A DNA stretch of 64,000 bases from Promicromonospora thailandica (GCF_024171955.1 NZ_JAMTCS010000006.1:124001-188000), one strand, 5' to 3'; shown: positions 46,501 through 55,124, counted from the first letter of the stretch. Program-made: numbers and translations. Notes: generated by a model not told the origin, from the sequence alone.

Positions 46501-49500
46501 ACGACCGGGGACGAGCTGTGTACCCGAACGACGTACAACCGCAACACGACCAAGAACATCCTGAATACCGCTGGGCGGGTCGAGACTGTTGACGTGCGAT
46601 GCGACCAGACTGCGGCGCGACCTGTCGATGTCGTGTCGGACCTTCGTTACGCGTACGACTCCGGCACTGTCAGCGCTGCTCCGATCCGCGGACGGGTCAC
46701 GCTGACCCAGGAGGTCGACCGGTACGAGGCGGGCAACCCGGTCTACGTGGACGCGGCACGCGCGGGTTACAACAGCTACGGGCAGCTGACGAGCTCCACC
46801 GACGCTCTGGGCAAGACCACGACGACGAGCTACGACAACGCGGGCGGGCTGCTGCGCTCGTCGACGGTGACGTCACCGGACCCGGACGGGACCGGTGCCC
46901 TCCAGGCCCACGTGACGACGACCGCGGTCGACCCGTTGTGGGGCGTCCCGCTGCGTGCGACCGACCCGAACGGCAAGGTCACCACGGGACGGTACGACGC
47001 CCTGGGCCGCCTCACCCAGGTGTGGGAACCTGGGCGGGTGCCGGACCAGGACGACCCCACGACGAAGTTCACCTATCAGGTAAGCACGTCCGGCCTGAAT
47101 TCGGTGCGGACCGAGACGCTCAACTGGGATGCGTCGGGCTACGTGGCTTCGTCGGTGATCTATGACGGGTTGCTGCGGGAACGGCAGTCCCAGGCGCCCT
47201 CTGCCTCGGCCACGGTGGTCGGCCGGGTCATCTCCGACACCCTGTACGACTCGCGTGGTCTCACTTGGGTCACACGCGACGGATGGCCGACGACCGGTGT
47301 GCCTTCGGCCTCCCTGGTGGTGTCGCAGAAGGCGGTCGACTCTCGAGTCGTGACCATGTTCGACGGTGCGGGCCGTCCTGTGCGGGAGACCTTCCAGGCC
47401 GGCGAGGGCGACGAAGCGGACGACGGGTCGTACCTCGACACCTGGACCACGACGACGTCCTACGGCGGTGACCGGGTCAGCGTGAACCCGCCGGTGGGCG
47501 GGACACCGACGACCACGATCATCGACGCGCGTGGCCGCACGGACGAGTTGTGGCAGTACGAGGGTGCCTCCCCGTCGGGAACCCACCACGTGACGTCCTA
47601 CCAGTACGACGGCGCGGACAGGCTGATCGGAGTGTCGGACCCAGCGGGGAACCGGTGGTCGTACGAGTACGACCTGCGTGGCCGCCAGACCAGTGCGTCG
47701 GACCCGGACAAGGGCGACAGCTCGATGACCTACGACGCCGCGGGACGGGTGCTGACCACGACGGACGCCCGGGGCGAGACCCTCGGGTACACCTATGACG
47801 CGCTGGGCCGCAAGACGACGATGCGCGCCGGCGGTACCTCGGGCACAGTGCGGGCGTCCTGGACGTACGACCGGCTCGACGACGGGACGGTCGTGAAGGG
47901 ACAGCAAACGGCATCGACCCGTCACCAGGGCGGCGCGCAGTACACGACGACGATCGACGGGTTCACGGACCGGTACCTGCCGACTGCCACCACGGTCTCG
48001 GTCCCGGAGACGTCCACGACGCCCGAAGGTCTCGCGGGCGACTACACCTACGAATACACCTACACCGAGGACGGTCGCCTCCGGACTCAGCTCGTGCCAG
48101 GCGCGGGGCCGATCGCGCAGGAAGGCCTCACGACGTTCTACTCGGACACGAACGCCGTGGACGGTCTGACGGGTGGGTTCGGCTGGGGTTCGTACGTCGT
48201 GCGGGCGGACTACCTGCCCACCGGTGAGCTGTCCTACATGCGCACCGGCAACACCTATGCCTACCAGGAAAGCCTGTACTACGACCGGGGCACGAGGCGA
48301 CTGGGGGGCGTGACGACGACCCAGCAGACAGGGAGCACTGACGAACAGCTGACGGACCTGCGGCATGCGTCCTACACGTACGACGACGCCGGTAACGTCC
48401 TGTCCGTGAAGGACACCCCGGACCCGGTGCTGGGCAACCAGCCGTCCGATCAGCAGTGCTTCACGTACGACTGGGCACGAAGGCTGACCGGCGCGTGGAC
48501 GCCTGAGACCGGCGACTGCGCTACGACTCCGACGGTGGCGGGTCTGGGCGGTGCGGACCCGTACCAGAAGTCGTACACGTATGACGCGATCGGGAACCGT
48601 GAGACGAGCACGCTGCACAGGGCAGTGTCTGATGGTGGGAACGTCACCTCGACCTACACGCAGCCGGACTCGGGCGCCTCCTCGACGCGGCCGCACGCGG
48701 TGACGGGTGTGTCGGCGTCCGGTGGCGGGGCCATGCTCGGGACGAGCGCGTTCACGTACGACCAGGCCGGGAACATGACTGGTCGCGAGGTGGCCGGCGA
48801 GGCCGTGCAGGAGCTGTCGTGGGATGTGGAGGGTGAGCTGGAGTCCGTCGCGCAGGACACCGACGACGATGGCTCGGTCTCCGAGGACGAGGCGGGCCAG
48901 GCTGATGGCTATGTGTACTCGGCCGACGGGAGTCGGTTGGTCCGTGCGCAGGGTGGGGACACGACGTTGTACCTGCCGGGGCAGGAGGTCACGTTGGATG
49001 GTGAGACCGGACAGGTGACGGCGAACCGGTACTACGCGTTCGCCGGGCGGACGGTGGCGGTGCGGGATGTGTCGCAGTCCTATGCGACGACGTCGGTGTT
49101 CTCGGATCACCAGGGCACTGGCACGATCCAGATCGGGAACACGACCAACCAGGTGGTGCGCCGGTACACGGACCCGTTCGGTGCTGAGCGGGACAGCGCG
49201 GCAGGTCTTCCGGACGACACTGCGAGCGGGGCCTCGGCGTGGGCTGGTGATCATGGGTTCTTGGACAAGCCGGCTGATGCCACGGGTCTGACGGCGGTGG
49301 GGGCACGGTTGTACGACCCGGTGCTGGGGTCGTTCATCGGTGTGGATCCGGTGATGGACCTGTCTGATCCGCAGCAGTGGAACGCGTATGCGTACGCGAA
49401 CAACAACCCGGTGACATGGTCAGACCCGACTGGGTTGAAGCCGATCGGTGCGGGGCATCTGGGGTATGACCCCAGGACGCAGCCGAATGGTGGTGACCCG

Positions 49501-50220
49501 TGTGCCGGTGCGACAAGCTGTATCAAGACGTCGAATGGCTCTGGGGGTGCGCCGGTCAAGGTTCGTGAGTGCTATACGGCTTATGCCTGCGGATACTTTT
49601 CGACGCACGCAGACGCGTACGAGACGTCCAGTGGCAACGCCGTCGACCTTGTCAATCAGACCGGCGCATTGGGTGGTGGGGTTAAGGAGATCCGTAGCGG
49701 TGCGGCAGCCGCCGCCCACCAGCTCGCCCTACGCAAGGCTGCAGAAGCTGCGGTATCTGAGACACGGGAAACAGAAACCCAGAAGCGTGAGCAAAAGAAT
49801 CTGTGGCAGACGGTGACTGGCTGGGCAAGTGCCGAGCGTGGATACGGTGGTTGGAGTGGCCAGAAGGTGAGCGGGGTTCTCGGCGACGCGAGCGTGATCA
49901 TCGGCTGGGGGACGGCTGGAACGTGTTTCCTGACTAAATGGTGCGCCGCCCACCCCGTCACTGCTGCAGTGGCTGGCGTCCTGGGGGGAATCTCCGCCGT
50001 TGCCGGTGCTGCTGCGACCGCAATTGATTGTGCATCATCCCTGAGATCGGCCGGTTGCGTAATCGGTGGTGCAGCTATCGCTGCAGGTTCGCTGGGATTT
50101 GCGGCGCGGACTGCAGGGCGGCTAGATCCCGTCACCGTCGAAGGGTTTGAAGTAATCGGTAATGTTTGGAGTAAGACCTTGGATGTCGCCGGAGTATTGG
50201 AGAAGATGGTAAATGGATGA
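43591..50220 (+). CDS. Secreted Rhs/YD-repeat protein with C-terminal tip toxin
   Basis: A 2,209-residue polymorphic toxin. An N-terminal signal (AAAVAGAMVLLLATPAVATA) is followed by a variable region and an SpvB/TcdB-like segment (about 320-390: TGAFTWSYPMRTPPVPGGL). Many YD repeats follow between about 1,050 and 1,840 (YDALGRLTQVWEPG, YDAAGRVLTTTDARGETLGY). The Rhs core is at about 1,840-1,949 (GARLYDPVLGSFIGVDP, NNNPVTWSDPTGL). The 260 residues after DPTGL are the toxin tip: a Lys/Glu-rich linker then a long Ala/Gly hydrophobic part, suggesting a membrane-acting toxin. GC drops in the tip. The stop overlaps the immunity gene by eight bases. GTG 43588 is an alternative start. Confidence 0.92.
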   Translation: MGNLRRTTMRASERLHARGAAAVAGAMVLLLATPAVATAVAAGFDATARQEMTLEEAREYTDKLGFENPEVDLVEATEMTAEELAVTEAGLEPMEAVRPQTVTLPEPGSITLDPSTTGNDAKAASAKSDGRRGRAGGLQVGLHPIDPDAMKTARPVTVSYLGSAAADRLGAAGPVVTLTPAAPVDSPMAKTPSAEASDRRAVVDLDVSYLAGAGGGLIHRLRLVQLPACAVSSAPASSTVCGEPAPVADSKLDPDLLTLSGTVELPAVSDQADSSSAGLRSPDAVERVASRASDTLVLAVMAETSGSAGDWGATSLAPSASWNVSAQTGAFTWSYPMRTPPVPGGLAPDLSLSYSSASMDGKVVSANSQSSQVGDGWEANLSGYVERKYVPCSQDQGAVGGQAPNNASRATGDLCWKSNNATLVFNGSATELVRDGATSTWRPENDDNTVVSHVTGSANSDNNGESWVVTTDDGTKYRFGQGQRSDGLGLNSSWHVPVYGNHPGEPCYQAGDFAGSKCDQVWRWMLDYVEDVSGNSMTYRYTREYNRYGHNNNSGSSQYVSGGRLWYMEYGTRAGAEGTTEAPARLSLTYAERCIPTADFDCAPEKLNAANSAHWPDVPQDLICTSTSSCTQTAPAFYDRMRLTGMTTNIRDAGALVPVDTWTFAQSFPDAGDGEDPALWLESIKHTGRGGSAADIALPSVVFHGAQKDNRVDTTGDVGPAMTRYRLDKITSESGGVTTIAYSGKECSTSNLPSSPQNNSMRCQPVFWTPEGADEQVMEYFHHYRVTSVTQDGRISGTVPVDTTYEYSGGPGWHYTDNELIEPKYRTWGELRGYERVDVYTGASGEEGSPRLHTATRYFRGMHGDRDGAGGTTTVKVDGIEDLDQYAGMVREEITYDGNDIVEQVISTPWRSAVTATDPDNTSRKAFHTGVSATETVTPLAAGGSRTTRTETTFDPYGMPTSVSESGDTATTGDELCTRTTYNRNTTKNILNTAGRVETVDVRCDQTAARPVDVVSDLRYAYDSGTVSAAPIRGRVTLTQEVDRYEAGNPVYVDAARAGYNSYGQLTSSTDALGKTTTTSYDNAGGLLRSSTVTSPDPDGTGALQAHVTTTAVDPLWGVPLRATDPNGKVTTGRYDALGRLTQVWEPGRVPDQDDPTTKFTYQVSTSGLNSVRTETLNWDASGYVASSVIYDGLLRERQSQAPSASATVVGRVISDTLYDSRGLTWVTRDGWPTTGVPSASLVVSQKAVDSRVVTMFDGAGRPVRETFQAGEGDEADDGSYLDTWTTTTSYGGDRVSVNPPVGGTPTTTIIDARGRTDELWQYEGASPSGTHHVTSYQYDGADRLIGVSDPAGNRWSYEYDLRGRQTSASDPDKGDSSMTYDAAGRVLTTTDARGETLGYTYDALGRKTTMRAGGTSGTVRASWTYDRLDDGTVVKGQQTASTRHQGGAQYTTTIDGFTDRYLPTATTVSVPETSTTPEGLAGDYTYEYTYTEDGRLRTQLVPGAGPIAQEGLTTFYSDTNAVDGLTGGFGWGSYVVRADYLPTGELSYMRTGNTYAYQESLYYDRGTRRLGGVTTTQQTGSTDEQLTDLRHASYTYDDAGNVLSVKDTPDPVLGNQPSDQQCFTYDWARRLTGAWTPETGDCATTPTVAGLGGADPYQKSYTYDAIGNRETSTLHRAVSDGGNVTSTYTQPDSGASSTRPHAVTGVSASGGGAMLGTSAFTYDQAGNMTGREVAGEAVQELSWDVEGELESVAQDTDDDGSVSEDEAGQADGYVYSADGSRLVRAQGGDTTLYLPGQEVTLDGETGQVTANRYYAFAGRTVAVRDVSQSYATTSVFSDHQGTGTIQIGNTTNQVVRRYTDPFGAERDSAAGLPDDTASGASAWAGDHGFLDKPADATGLTAVGARLYDPVLGSFIGVDPVMDLSDPQQWNAYAYANNNPVTWSDPTGLKPIGAGHLGYDPRTQPNGGDPCAGATSCIKTSNGSGGAPVKVRECYTAYACGYFSTHADAYETSSGNAVDLVNQTGALGGGVKEIRSGAAAAAHQLALRKAAEAAVSETRETETQKREQKNLWQTVTGWASAERGYGGWSGQKVSGVLGDASVIIGWGTAGTCFLTKWCAAHPVTAAVAGVLGGISAVAGAAATAIDCASSLRSAGCVIGGAAIAAGSLGFAARTAGRLDPVTVEGFEVIGNVWSKTLDVAGVLEKMVNG

Positions 50221-50641
50221 ACCGAATCCGCGAGCAGTGGGCGAGTATGTGCAGATGCTCAAGGGAAAGTCTGCGGCATCCATGACGATGTTGTCCGCGC
50301 GGATGGCGTTGCTTGTTGGCGCTTCAGTGATAGCTACGGCCGTATTGGCGGTGATCTTGGGGAGCGGCTTTGGCGAGCGACCCCTATTTGGATTCATCCT
50401 GGCGGTCATTTTCTTGCTGATTGTCGCAACGGTGGTCGTTCATAGCGCCGGCAAGATCAAGGAAGCACGCGAGTTTCATGCGGGTTACACGACAATAATG
50501 CGAGCGCATATCTCGGTGGATCAAGTAGACCCGGATTCAAGCCGGGTCGTGCGTTCTGCCGGAGAGAAGTTTCTGACAAAGGACATATATGAAACTCGGA
50601 TGGCGAGAATAAGAGCGACTGGTGGTGAGGATGCACGCTAG
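50213..50641 (+). CDS. Candidate immunity protein of the Rhs tip toxin (two-TM)
   Basis: A 142-residue protein with two TM helices (about 30-52 and 57-78: ALLVGASVIATAVLAVILG, FGFILAVIFLLIVATVVV). The polar C-terminal domain begins REFHAGYTTIMRAHISVD and contains VDPDSSRVVRSAGEKFL. The ATG lies inside the end of the Rhs gene (8-base overlap) and has AGAAG upstream, the standard position for a cognate immunity gene. A homologue with the same AGYTT...VDP...AGExFL pattern is encoded at 52614-53057. No known family is recognised. A membrane immunity protein fits the hydrophobic toxin tip. Confidence 0.75.
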   Translation: MDEPNPRAVGEYVQMLKGKSAASMTMLSARMALLVGASVIATAVLAVILGSGFGERPLFGFILAVIFLLIVATVVVHSAGKIKEAREFHAGYTTIMRAHISVDQVDPDSSRVVRSAGEKFLTKDIYETRMARIRATGGEDAR

Positions 50642-50912
50642 CCTCGATTCTTCACCTGGTGGTAGAGCGGCCTGAGGGTTTCGTCTGGTGTGTGGCTTGG
50701 CTGCGTTTGGCAGGGTTTCACTGTCGCGTGTCGCTGCGCGCGCCGGTTCCGGCCTGGGTCGTGCGGTCGCTCCGTTCCGGGCTCGTCGGAAAGTCGTCGG
50801 GCTGGTCAGGTCACGGCGGGCAGAGCCGTGAGGGTGGTGCCGTCGTGGTCGAGATACGGGGCCCACGCTCACTCGGGCAGGGCCTTGATCGCTGGCCTGT
50901 CTCGTGACGAGT
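50642..50912. other. Non-coding junk between immunity gene and IS3 remnant
   Basis: About 270 bases with no credible gene. The last part, around 50880-50912, probably contains the outer end of the IS3-type element that follows on the minus strand. No complete terminal repeat could be matched. Confidence 0.35.
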
Positions 50913-51232
50913 TCAGTGGAGACTCGGAACTGACGCGTCGACGGTAGTCGGCGCGGGGTTGTGACGGGGGTAGTGGTCCTCGGATTCGGCCGGTGGGACG
51001 ACCCGATCTCGCCGTGCAGGCGTCGGTGGTTGAACCAGTCGAGGTACTCCGCAGTCGCGATCTTGAGGTCGTCGATGTCGCGCCAGGGTCCGAGGTTGCG
51101 CACGAGCTCGGCCTTGAACAGCGAGTTGAACGCCTCGGCCAGGGCGTTGTCGTAGGAGTCGCCGGTGGATCCGACCGAGGCGACGGCCCGGGCCTCGGCG
51201 AGACGCTGGGTGTAGCGGATGGCGACATATTG
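50913..51232 (-). mobile_element. IS3-family transposase OrfB remnant (C-terminal end, frameshifted)
   Basis: The minus strand encodes the C-terminal part of an IS3-type integrase: VGSTGDSYDNALAEAFNSLF, then DWFNHRRLHGEIG. It includes the last catalytic Glu but none of the earlier DDE residues. After GEIG one base is missing; restoring it continues as LVPPAESEDHYPRHNPAPTT and reaches TGA at 50913. The N-terminal two thirds and orfA are gone; the ISAs1-type element begins about 110 bases further on. A dead fragment. Confidence 0.85.
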
Positions 51233-51344
51233 CCTGGGCTCAACCGGTGGTCGGTCAGGAGGGTTTGTGGGACGACCGTCGAGGTGGGAGACAGAGGTGG
51301 CCAAGCGCGGGCCGATGCGGTCACCGGGCAGGGCCCCGGCAAAG

Positions 51345-52468
51345 TCATGACTGTAGGAGTGCGTGGATGGGCTGGTCGACGTCTCTGGCGTGGTGACGTA
51401 GGGCTTGGGCGATGTTGTCCCAGCCGGCGTGGCGCAGGATCGCGATAGCGGTGTTCCGCAGGGCGGCCATGTTCTGTGGTGCGTGGCCGGTATGGATCTG
51501 GCAGCGGTCTTCGTCGAACGTCACGTCGCGCACCCAGTGGAGCCGGTTCTCGATCGACCAAAGCGTGTGTGCCCAGGTCGCCAGGGTCTCGGAACTCGCC
51601 GTGCGGGCGTCGGCGGAGGTACGAGGTAGACGACCTCGACGGTCTTCTTGCCCTTGCGGGTGACCGTGCGGCGCAGCTGGGCAACCTGGGCGGCGCCGGT
51701 GAACTCGATCCACGCGGGCGCGTCCAGGACCTTGATCGTGCGCGTCGCTCGCCGCCCGTGGCCGGTCTCGGTGGTCGTGTTCGCAGGGATCTGGACCCAG
51801 GGCAGCGCCTTGAGCATGCGGAACAGCAGCCGAGAGTTGCCCTTCACGGTCAAGACGTAGTGCGCGCCCGCGGCCAGGATCTGGGAGGCGGTGGCGTTGT
51901 TCGTGTGCAGGGCGTCCAGAGTCAGGACGGCGCCGGTCAGGTCGAGCAGACCGATCAGAACCCGGGCGGCAGTGATCTCCGAGCCCTTGGTATCCACAGC
52001 GGTCTGCGCGGCAACGGTCCCCGTGGCATGGTCGAGGGCCGCGACGAGGAACGCGCGAGCGGCGCCCTTCTTCCGCGCGCCACGCAGCGACTTCCCGTCG
52101 ATCGCGTAGACGCGCCGCCCGCCCGAGCATCGGGCACGGGTGAGTGACCAGACGCCGAAGGCCTCCTGAAGGGCGGCCGGGTCCAGCCGGGTCAGGACCC
52201 GGCGGAACGTGGCCACGTCCGCGGCCCGCCGCATCATTCCCAGCCGCCGTAGCCGGGTCCTGCCTGCGTCGCGGGCCCATTCAGCGATCGCGGTGAAGCT
52301 CCTCGCGCCGGTCAGGACCGCGCACAGCGCCACGGCCACCAGCGCCCGGACTGGGTGACGACGTCCGCGCCGGGCGCGCGGGTCGGGCAGGCCGACCAGA
52401 AGCTCGACCAGAATGATGTCGGATGAGACGGGCTTGGACACCATGGTGGTGGCGCGAGACGATGACAT
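51345..52468 (-). mobile_element. ISAs1-family transposase, frameshifted
   Basis: Almost a full ISAs1-type DDE transposase in two frames. The first part reads LVGLPDPRARRGRRHPVRAL, YAIDGKSLRGARKKGAARAF (catalytic Asp region) and LTLDALHTNNATASQIL. Near 51622 a one-base deletion after VEVVYLV moves it to a second frame, TSADARTASSETLATWAHTL, WSIENRLHWVRDVTFDEDR and a normal end HALLQS. Restoring one base gives about 374 residues. The start is taken at 52468. It is inactive unless the break is a sequencing error. GGGCCCCGGCAAAGTCATGA just after the stop may be the element's end. Confidence 0.88.
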
Positions 52469-52613
52469 GAGCGCGGGTGTATTCCTGCAGGCTGGAAACC
52501 AACCCGTAGGGCAGGCCAAGATGTCAACCATCCCTGGGGTAGTCCCGGATCAGTGAACCGGTAGGTCCGTCGTCCGTGCGCCGCGCGAACTGACTCGCAG
52601 TCGCGCATAGCAC

Positions 52614-53057
52614 TCAACTGCGCCCATCTCCTGCTGCACGCCGCTTGTCAACCGCCTCGGCAACGAGAGCTTCGCGTCTACGACGCTCGTCGGTCTTGAG
52701 GAACTCTTCGCCCGCGACCCTCAGAACGTGTCCGGTATCGGGATCGACATAGTCAACTTCCTTGTGAATCCTGTAGCCCGTTGTATATCCCGCGCGCACC
52801 TCGCGTGGAATTACCCTGATGTGCATGTAGAGATTTAGCCCTACTACTACACATCCGAGACTGCCCCAAATTACAAAGACTACAGTGAGGACAGGAGAAA
52901 CACGGTATCCAACACCGGCAACGGCCATTCCGGCAAACAACGAAATTGTGTAAACGACAAAGATCACAGCGCCGCCAGCAACCAAGACCGCCAATTTCCC
53001 GGCGCGAGGCCCACGCAGCAGATCCCTCTCCAGGCCAGGCTCCCACTCCTTTACCAT
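52614..53057 (-). CDS. Second candidate immunity protein, homologous to the Rhs immunity gene
   Basis: A 147-residue protein with two TM helices (about 20-48 and 54-80: LAVLVAGGAVIFVVYTISLF, VLTVVFVIWGSLGCVVVGLN). Its C-terminal domain matches the first immunity protein: REVRAGYTTGYRIHKEVD, VDPDTGHVLRVAGEEFL. About half the residues in that domain are identical. ATG 53057 has a strong GGGAGG site six bases upstream, so the gene looks intact. A frame open to 53213 runs into toxin remnant and is not used. It stands after a broken second toxin tip and may still protect against kin carrying that tip. Confidence 0.75.
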   Translation of the reverse strand: MVKEWEPGLERDLLRGPRAGKLAVLVAGGAVIFVVYTISLFAGMAVAGVGYRVSPVLTVVFVIWGSLGCVVVGLNLYMHIRVIPREVRAGYTTGYRIHKEVDYVDPDTGHVLRVAGEEFLKTDERRRREALVAEAVDKRRAAGDGRS

Positions 53058-53672
53058 CCGTGACCTCCCTTCGATTGTCGATCGCTGTGCCGGCCAAGCC
53101 AACCCCGCCGTAAAGGTTCTGAGACCACCCGATACCATGTCTGTGTTCCGCACCGAGTCGTCAGAAAGTTGCAGAACGTCATCAACTGGCCTGATTATAC
53201 GAGTTGCCTTCACTGCAACGCCAGCGCCGCCAAGTACGGCGCCCGTAGCACTTACCTAACTAAGATCAACACCGTCAGAGCGGCCGATCGCCGCCGACGC
53301 AAACACCGTTCCTACGGAAACGACGCCCAGAAAAGCCATCAGTGGAGCACTGACGCCTGTTGCGGCCAGGACTAGAGCTGCGATACCGGTGGCTGTACTC
53401 ACAGCACCCAGTACCGTGCCGATCGCGCTCTTGTTCTCGACAAAAGAATCGTAAACCGAAGTGAGCCAACTGTTCTTTTGTTCGCGCCTCTAGGTTGCTG
53501 CACTGCGGGTCTTGGCGGCGGCTTCGGCCGCTCTCCGGAGCGCCATCTGATGTGCGATCTCCGCCGCGTCGCTGCGCGTGCTCTTCTTGACGATCGGGTG
53601 CATCGACCAGGTCGACGGCGGTGCCGCTGGACGTCTCGTATGCGTCTGCGTGCGTCGAGAGTATCCGCATGA
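53058..53672 (-). pseudogene. Decayed orphan Rhs toxin tip (second C-terminal cassette)
   Basis: On the minus strand the remnant begins LSTHADAYETSSGTAVDLVD, nearly identical to FSTHADAYETSSGNAVDLVN in the intact Rhs tip; the DNA also matches over about 60 bases. After a frame break it reads KKSTRSDAAEIAHQMALRRA, like the Rhs linker. Then come an in-frame TAG, EQKNSWLTSVYDSF and a hydrophobic Ala/Gly stretch that diverges from the first tip. Another stop (53256-53258) and at least one more frame break precede the second immunity gene. The Rhs core is absent. Confidence 0.78.
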
Positions 53673-53687
53673 ATAGGAGCGTTATTC

Positions 53688-54330
53688 ACGGGTTCTGGCG
53701 GTAAGGCTCGAGGTTGGTGCTCGCGTGGATCACGCTTGGTAGTTCGCTCGGCCGGCCGCGGTAGCCGGTGGACAGGATCTTCTATGGCTTGAGGCGCGCG
53801 ATCGTTCGTTCGACCGCGGCGCGCATGCGGGCGATCTTGCGGTTCCACTCTCTGTCGGCCTCGGTGCGCGTCACGTCCTTCTTCTTCGGTCGCGGTGCGA
53901 GCCTGGTGTGCTTGTCGTAGGCGGAGTCGGCGAACACGGTCAGCAGCTCATTGCCGGCCCGGGTGGTGGTGATCTGGTCGGCCCAGCCAACTCTTTCCAA
54001 CGCCCAGAGTCGTGCCGTGAGCCGCGCACCGGCACGGAGACGGCGACCAGGTCGCCGCCCAGTCGGGCGGCGGCCTGGATGTTCAGGGCATGCTTGCGGT
54101 GCTTGCCGCTGAAGTTCGTCGTGCCCGTGCCCGTGCCCGCATGGTTTCCGGTCGGGATCGGCGTGCCGTCGATCAGCACGAGCCCGATCTTCAGGGCCTC
54201 AGCGAGGTGCTTGCGGTCCGAGGCGGTGACCTGCCCGAGCAGAGCGATCAGGTACCGCCAGATCCGCGAGACCGTGGGCTGAGAGCTCTCGTACAGGTCG
54301 GTGGTCCATCTGCTGCGCAGATTATGCCGC
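53688..54330 (-). mobile_element. IS5-type (DDE_Tnp_4) transposase remnant, frameshifted with nonsense codon
   Basis: The minus strand encodes the middle and end of an IS5/HARBI-type transposase. First frame: SQPTVSRIWRYLIALLGQV (HTH), IGLVLIDGTPIPTG (catalytic Asp) and NFSGKHRKHALNIQAA. A frame break near 54005 follows. Second frame: VGWADQITTT, VFADSAYDKHTRLA (second Asp), EREWNRK-type EADREWNRKIARMR and ERTIARLKP. A TAG there replaces an expected Trp, followed in frame by KILSTGYRGRPSELPSVIHA. The N-terminal 60-80 residues are missing. A dead element that truncates the second toxin tip. Confidence 0.82.
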
Positions 54331-54471
54331 GCCATAATTGGCACCATCACGACCGCCCGTCCGAAGGGCATTGTGACGTTCGCTCGTTCGGCAGGCGGCT
54401 GACCGTCGTGCACCTGCCACGCGCGGACGATCAGTTCGCAGGTCTGGGCAGGGTTCAGCCCGACAGTAGGT

Positions 54472-54554
54472 GGTAGCGCAACGGCCCCTCGTTCTCGGTT
54501 CGATCAGGTCTCGACAACCACGATCAAACCGGACACAGGGGCCGTTGCGATACC
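54472..54554. repeat. 83-bp element with 17-bp terminal inverted repeats
   Basis: GGTAGCGCAACGGCCCC (54472-54488) and GGGGCCGTTGCGATACC (54538-54554) are inverted repeats matching at 16 of 17 positions, with 49 bases between. The looser flanks also pair partly (CTGGGCAGGGTT before, CTCTGCCCAGC after). It looks like two IS ends left after loss of the transposase, or a small non-autonomous element. No family could be named. Confidence 0.55.
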
Positions 54555-54770
54555 TGCCCAATCTTGACTCTGCCCAGCAACGACGGGCGTCAAGCACCTG
54601 CTCGTGGGCCGTCTCGCCGGCGTTCCGCGGGGGCGACACGTCACGGGGAGATCCCTGCAGGCGACACCACCTGCGGTCTGGCAGCTGTCGGGCTCGTGAA
54701 CATGTCACGGCCCACCCCACCAGCCCGTTTCCGGGCCTCTGCAGCCCTCGCCCCGGCTAGGCTGCCCACC

Positions 54771-55124
54771 ATGGAGTTCCTTTACAACCTCTTCGTGTTC
54801 CTGCACTTCGCGAGCTGGGCTCTCGTCTTCGGCGGCTCCATCGCGTCGCTGCGGACGAAGGCCCTCTACAAGGGCGTCTCGCACGGTGCCATGGGCGCCG
54901 TCGTCGCGGGCGTCATCATGGTCGGCATCGCCGAGATGGGCGGCCTGTGGGACGACGGCGGCCCGTCGATGGCGAAGATCGGCGTCAAGCTGGTCATCGC
55001 GCTGGCCGTGGCCGTGACCGCGGTGATCGCCGTCCGCAAGGGCGAGAACGTCTCGCAGGGTCTCAAGGGTGCGGTGCTCGGCCTGACCCTGGTGAACATC
55101 CTCGTCGCCGTCTTCTGGAACTAA
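54771..55124 (+). CDS. Small four-TM membrane protein of unknown function
   Basis: A 117-residue hydrophobic protein with about four TM helices. It opens FLYNLFVFLHFASWALVFGG, a pattern seen in CopD/DUF2269-like membrane proteins, with His 12 and a short acidic EMGGLWDDGG loop in the middle. Later helices read VKLVIALAVAVTAVIAVR and LGLTLVNILVAVFW. No function can be assigned. The ATG at 54771 is the natural start after the mobile-element region. Its stop TAA overlaps the stop of the convergent arylamine acetyltransferase gene. Confidence 0.72.
   Translation: MEFLYNLFVFLHFASWALVFGGSIASLRTKALYKGVSHGAMGAVVAGVIMVGIAEMGGLWDDGGPSMAKIGVKLVIALAVAVTAVIAVRKGENVSQGLKGAVLGLTLVNILVAVFWN

Noticed and set aside
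51324-52520. Terminal inverted repeats of the ISAs1-type element
   Set aside because: GGGCCCCGGCAAAGTCATGA near 51333-51352 looks like one end, but no inverted partner could be matched near 52470-52530, so the ends are left undefined.
50537-53848. Frameshifts and nonsense codons as plain sequencing errors
   Set aside because: Not excluded, but breaks cluster in the IS/toxin zone (plus the LamG amber codon) while about fifty other genes are intact, so true decay is the simpler reading.
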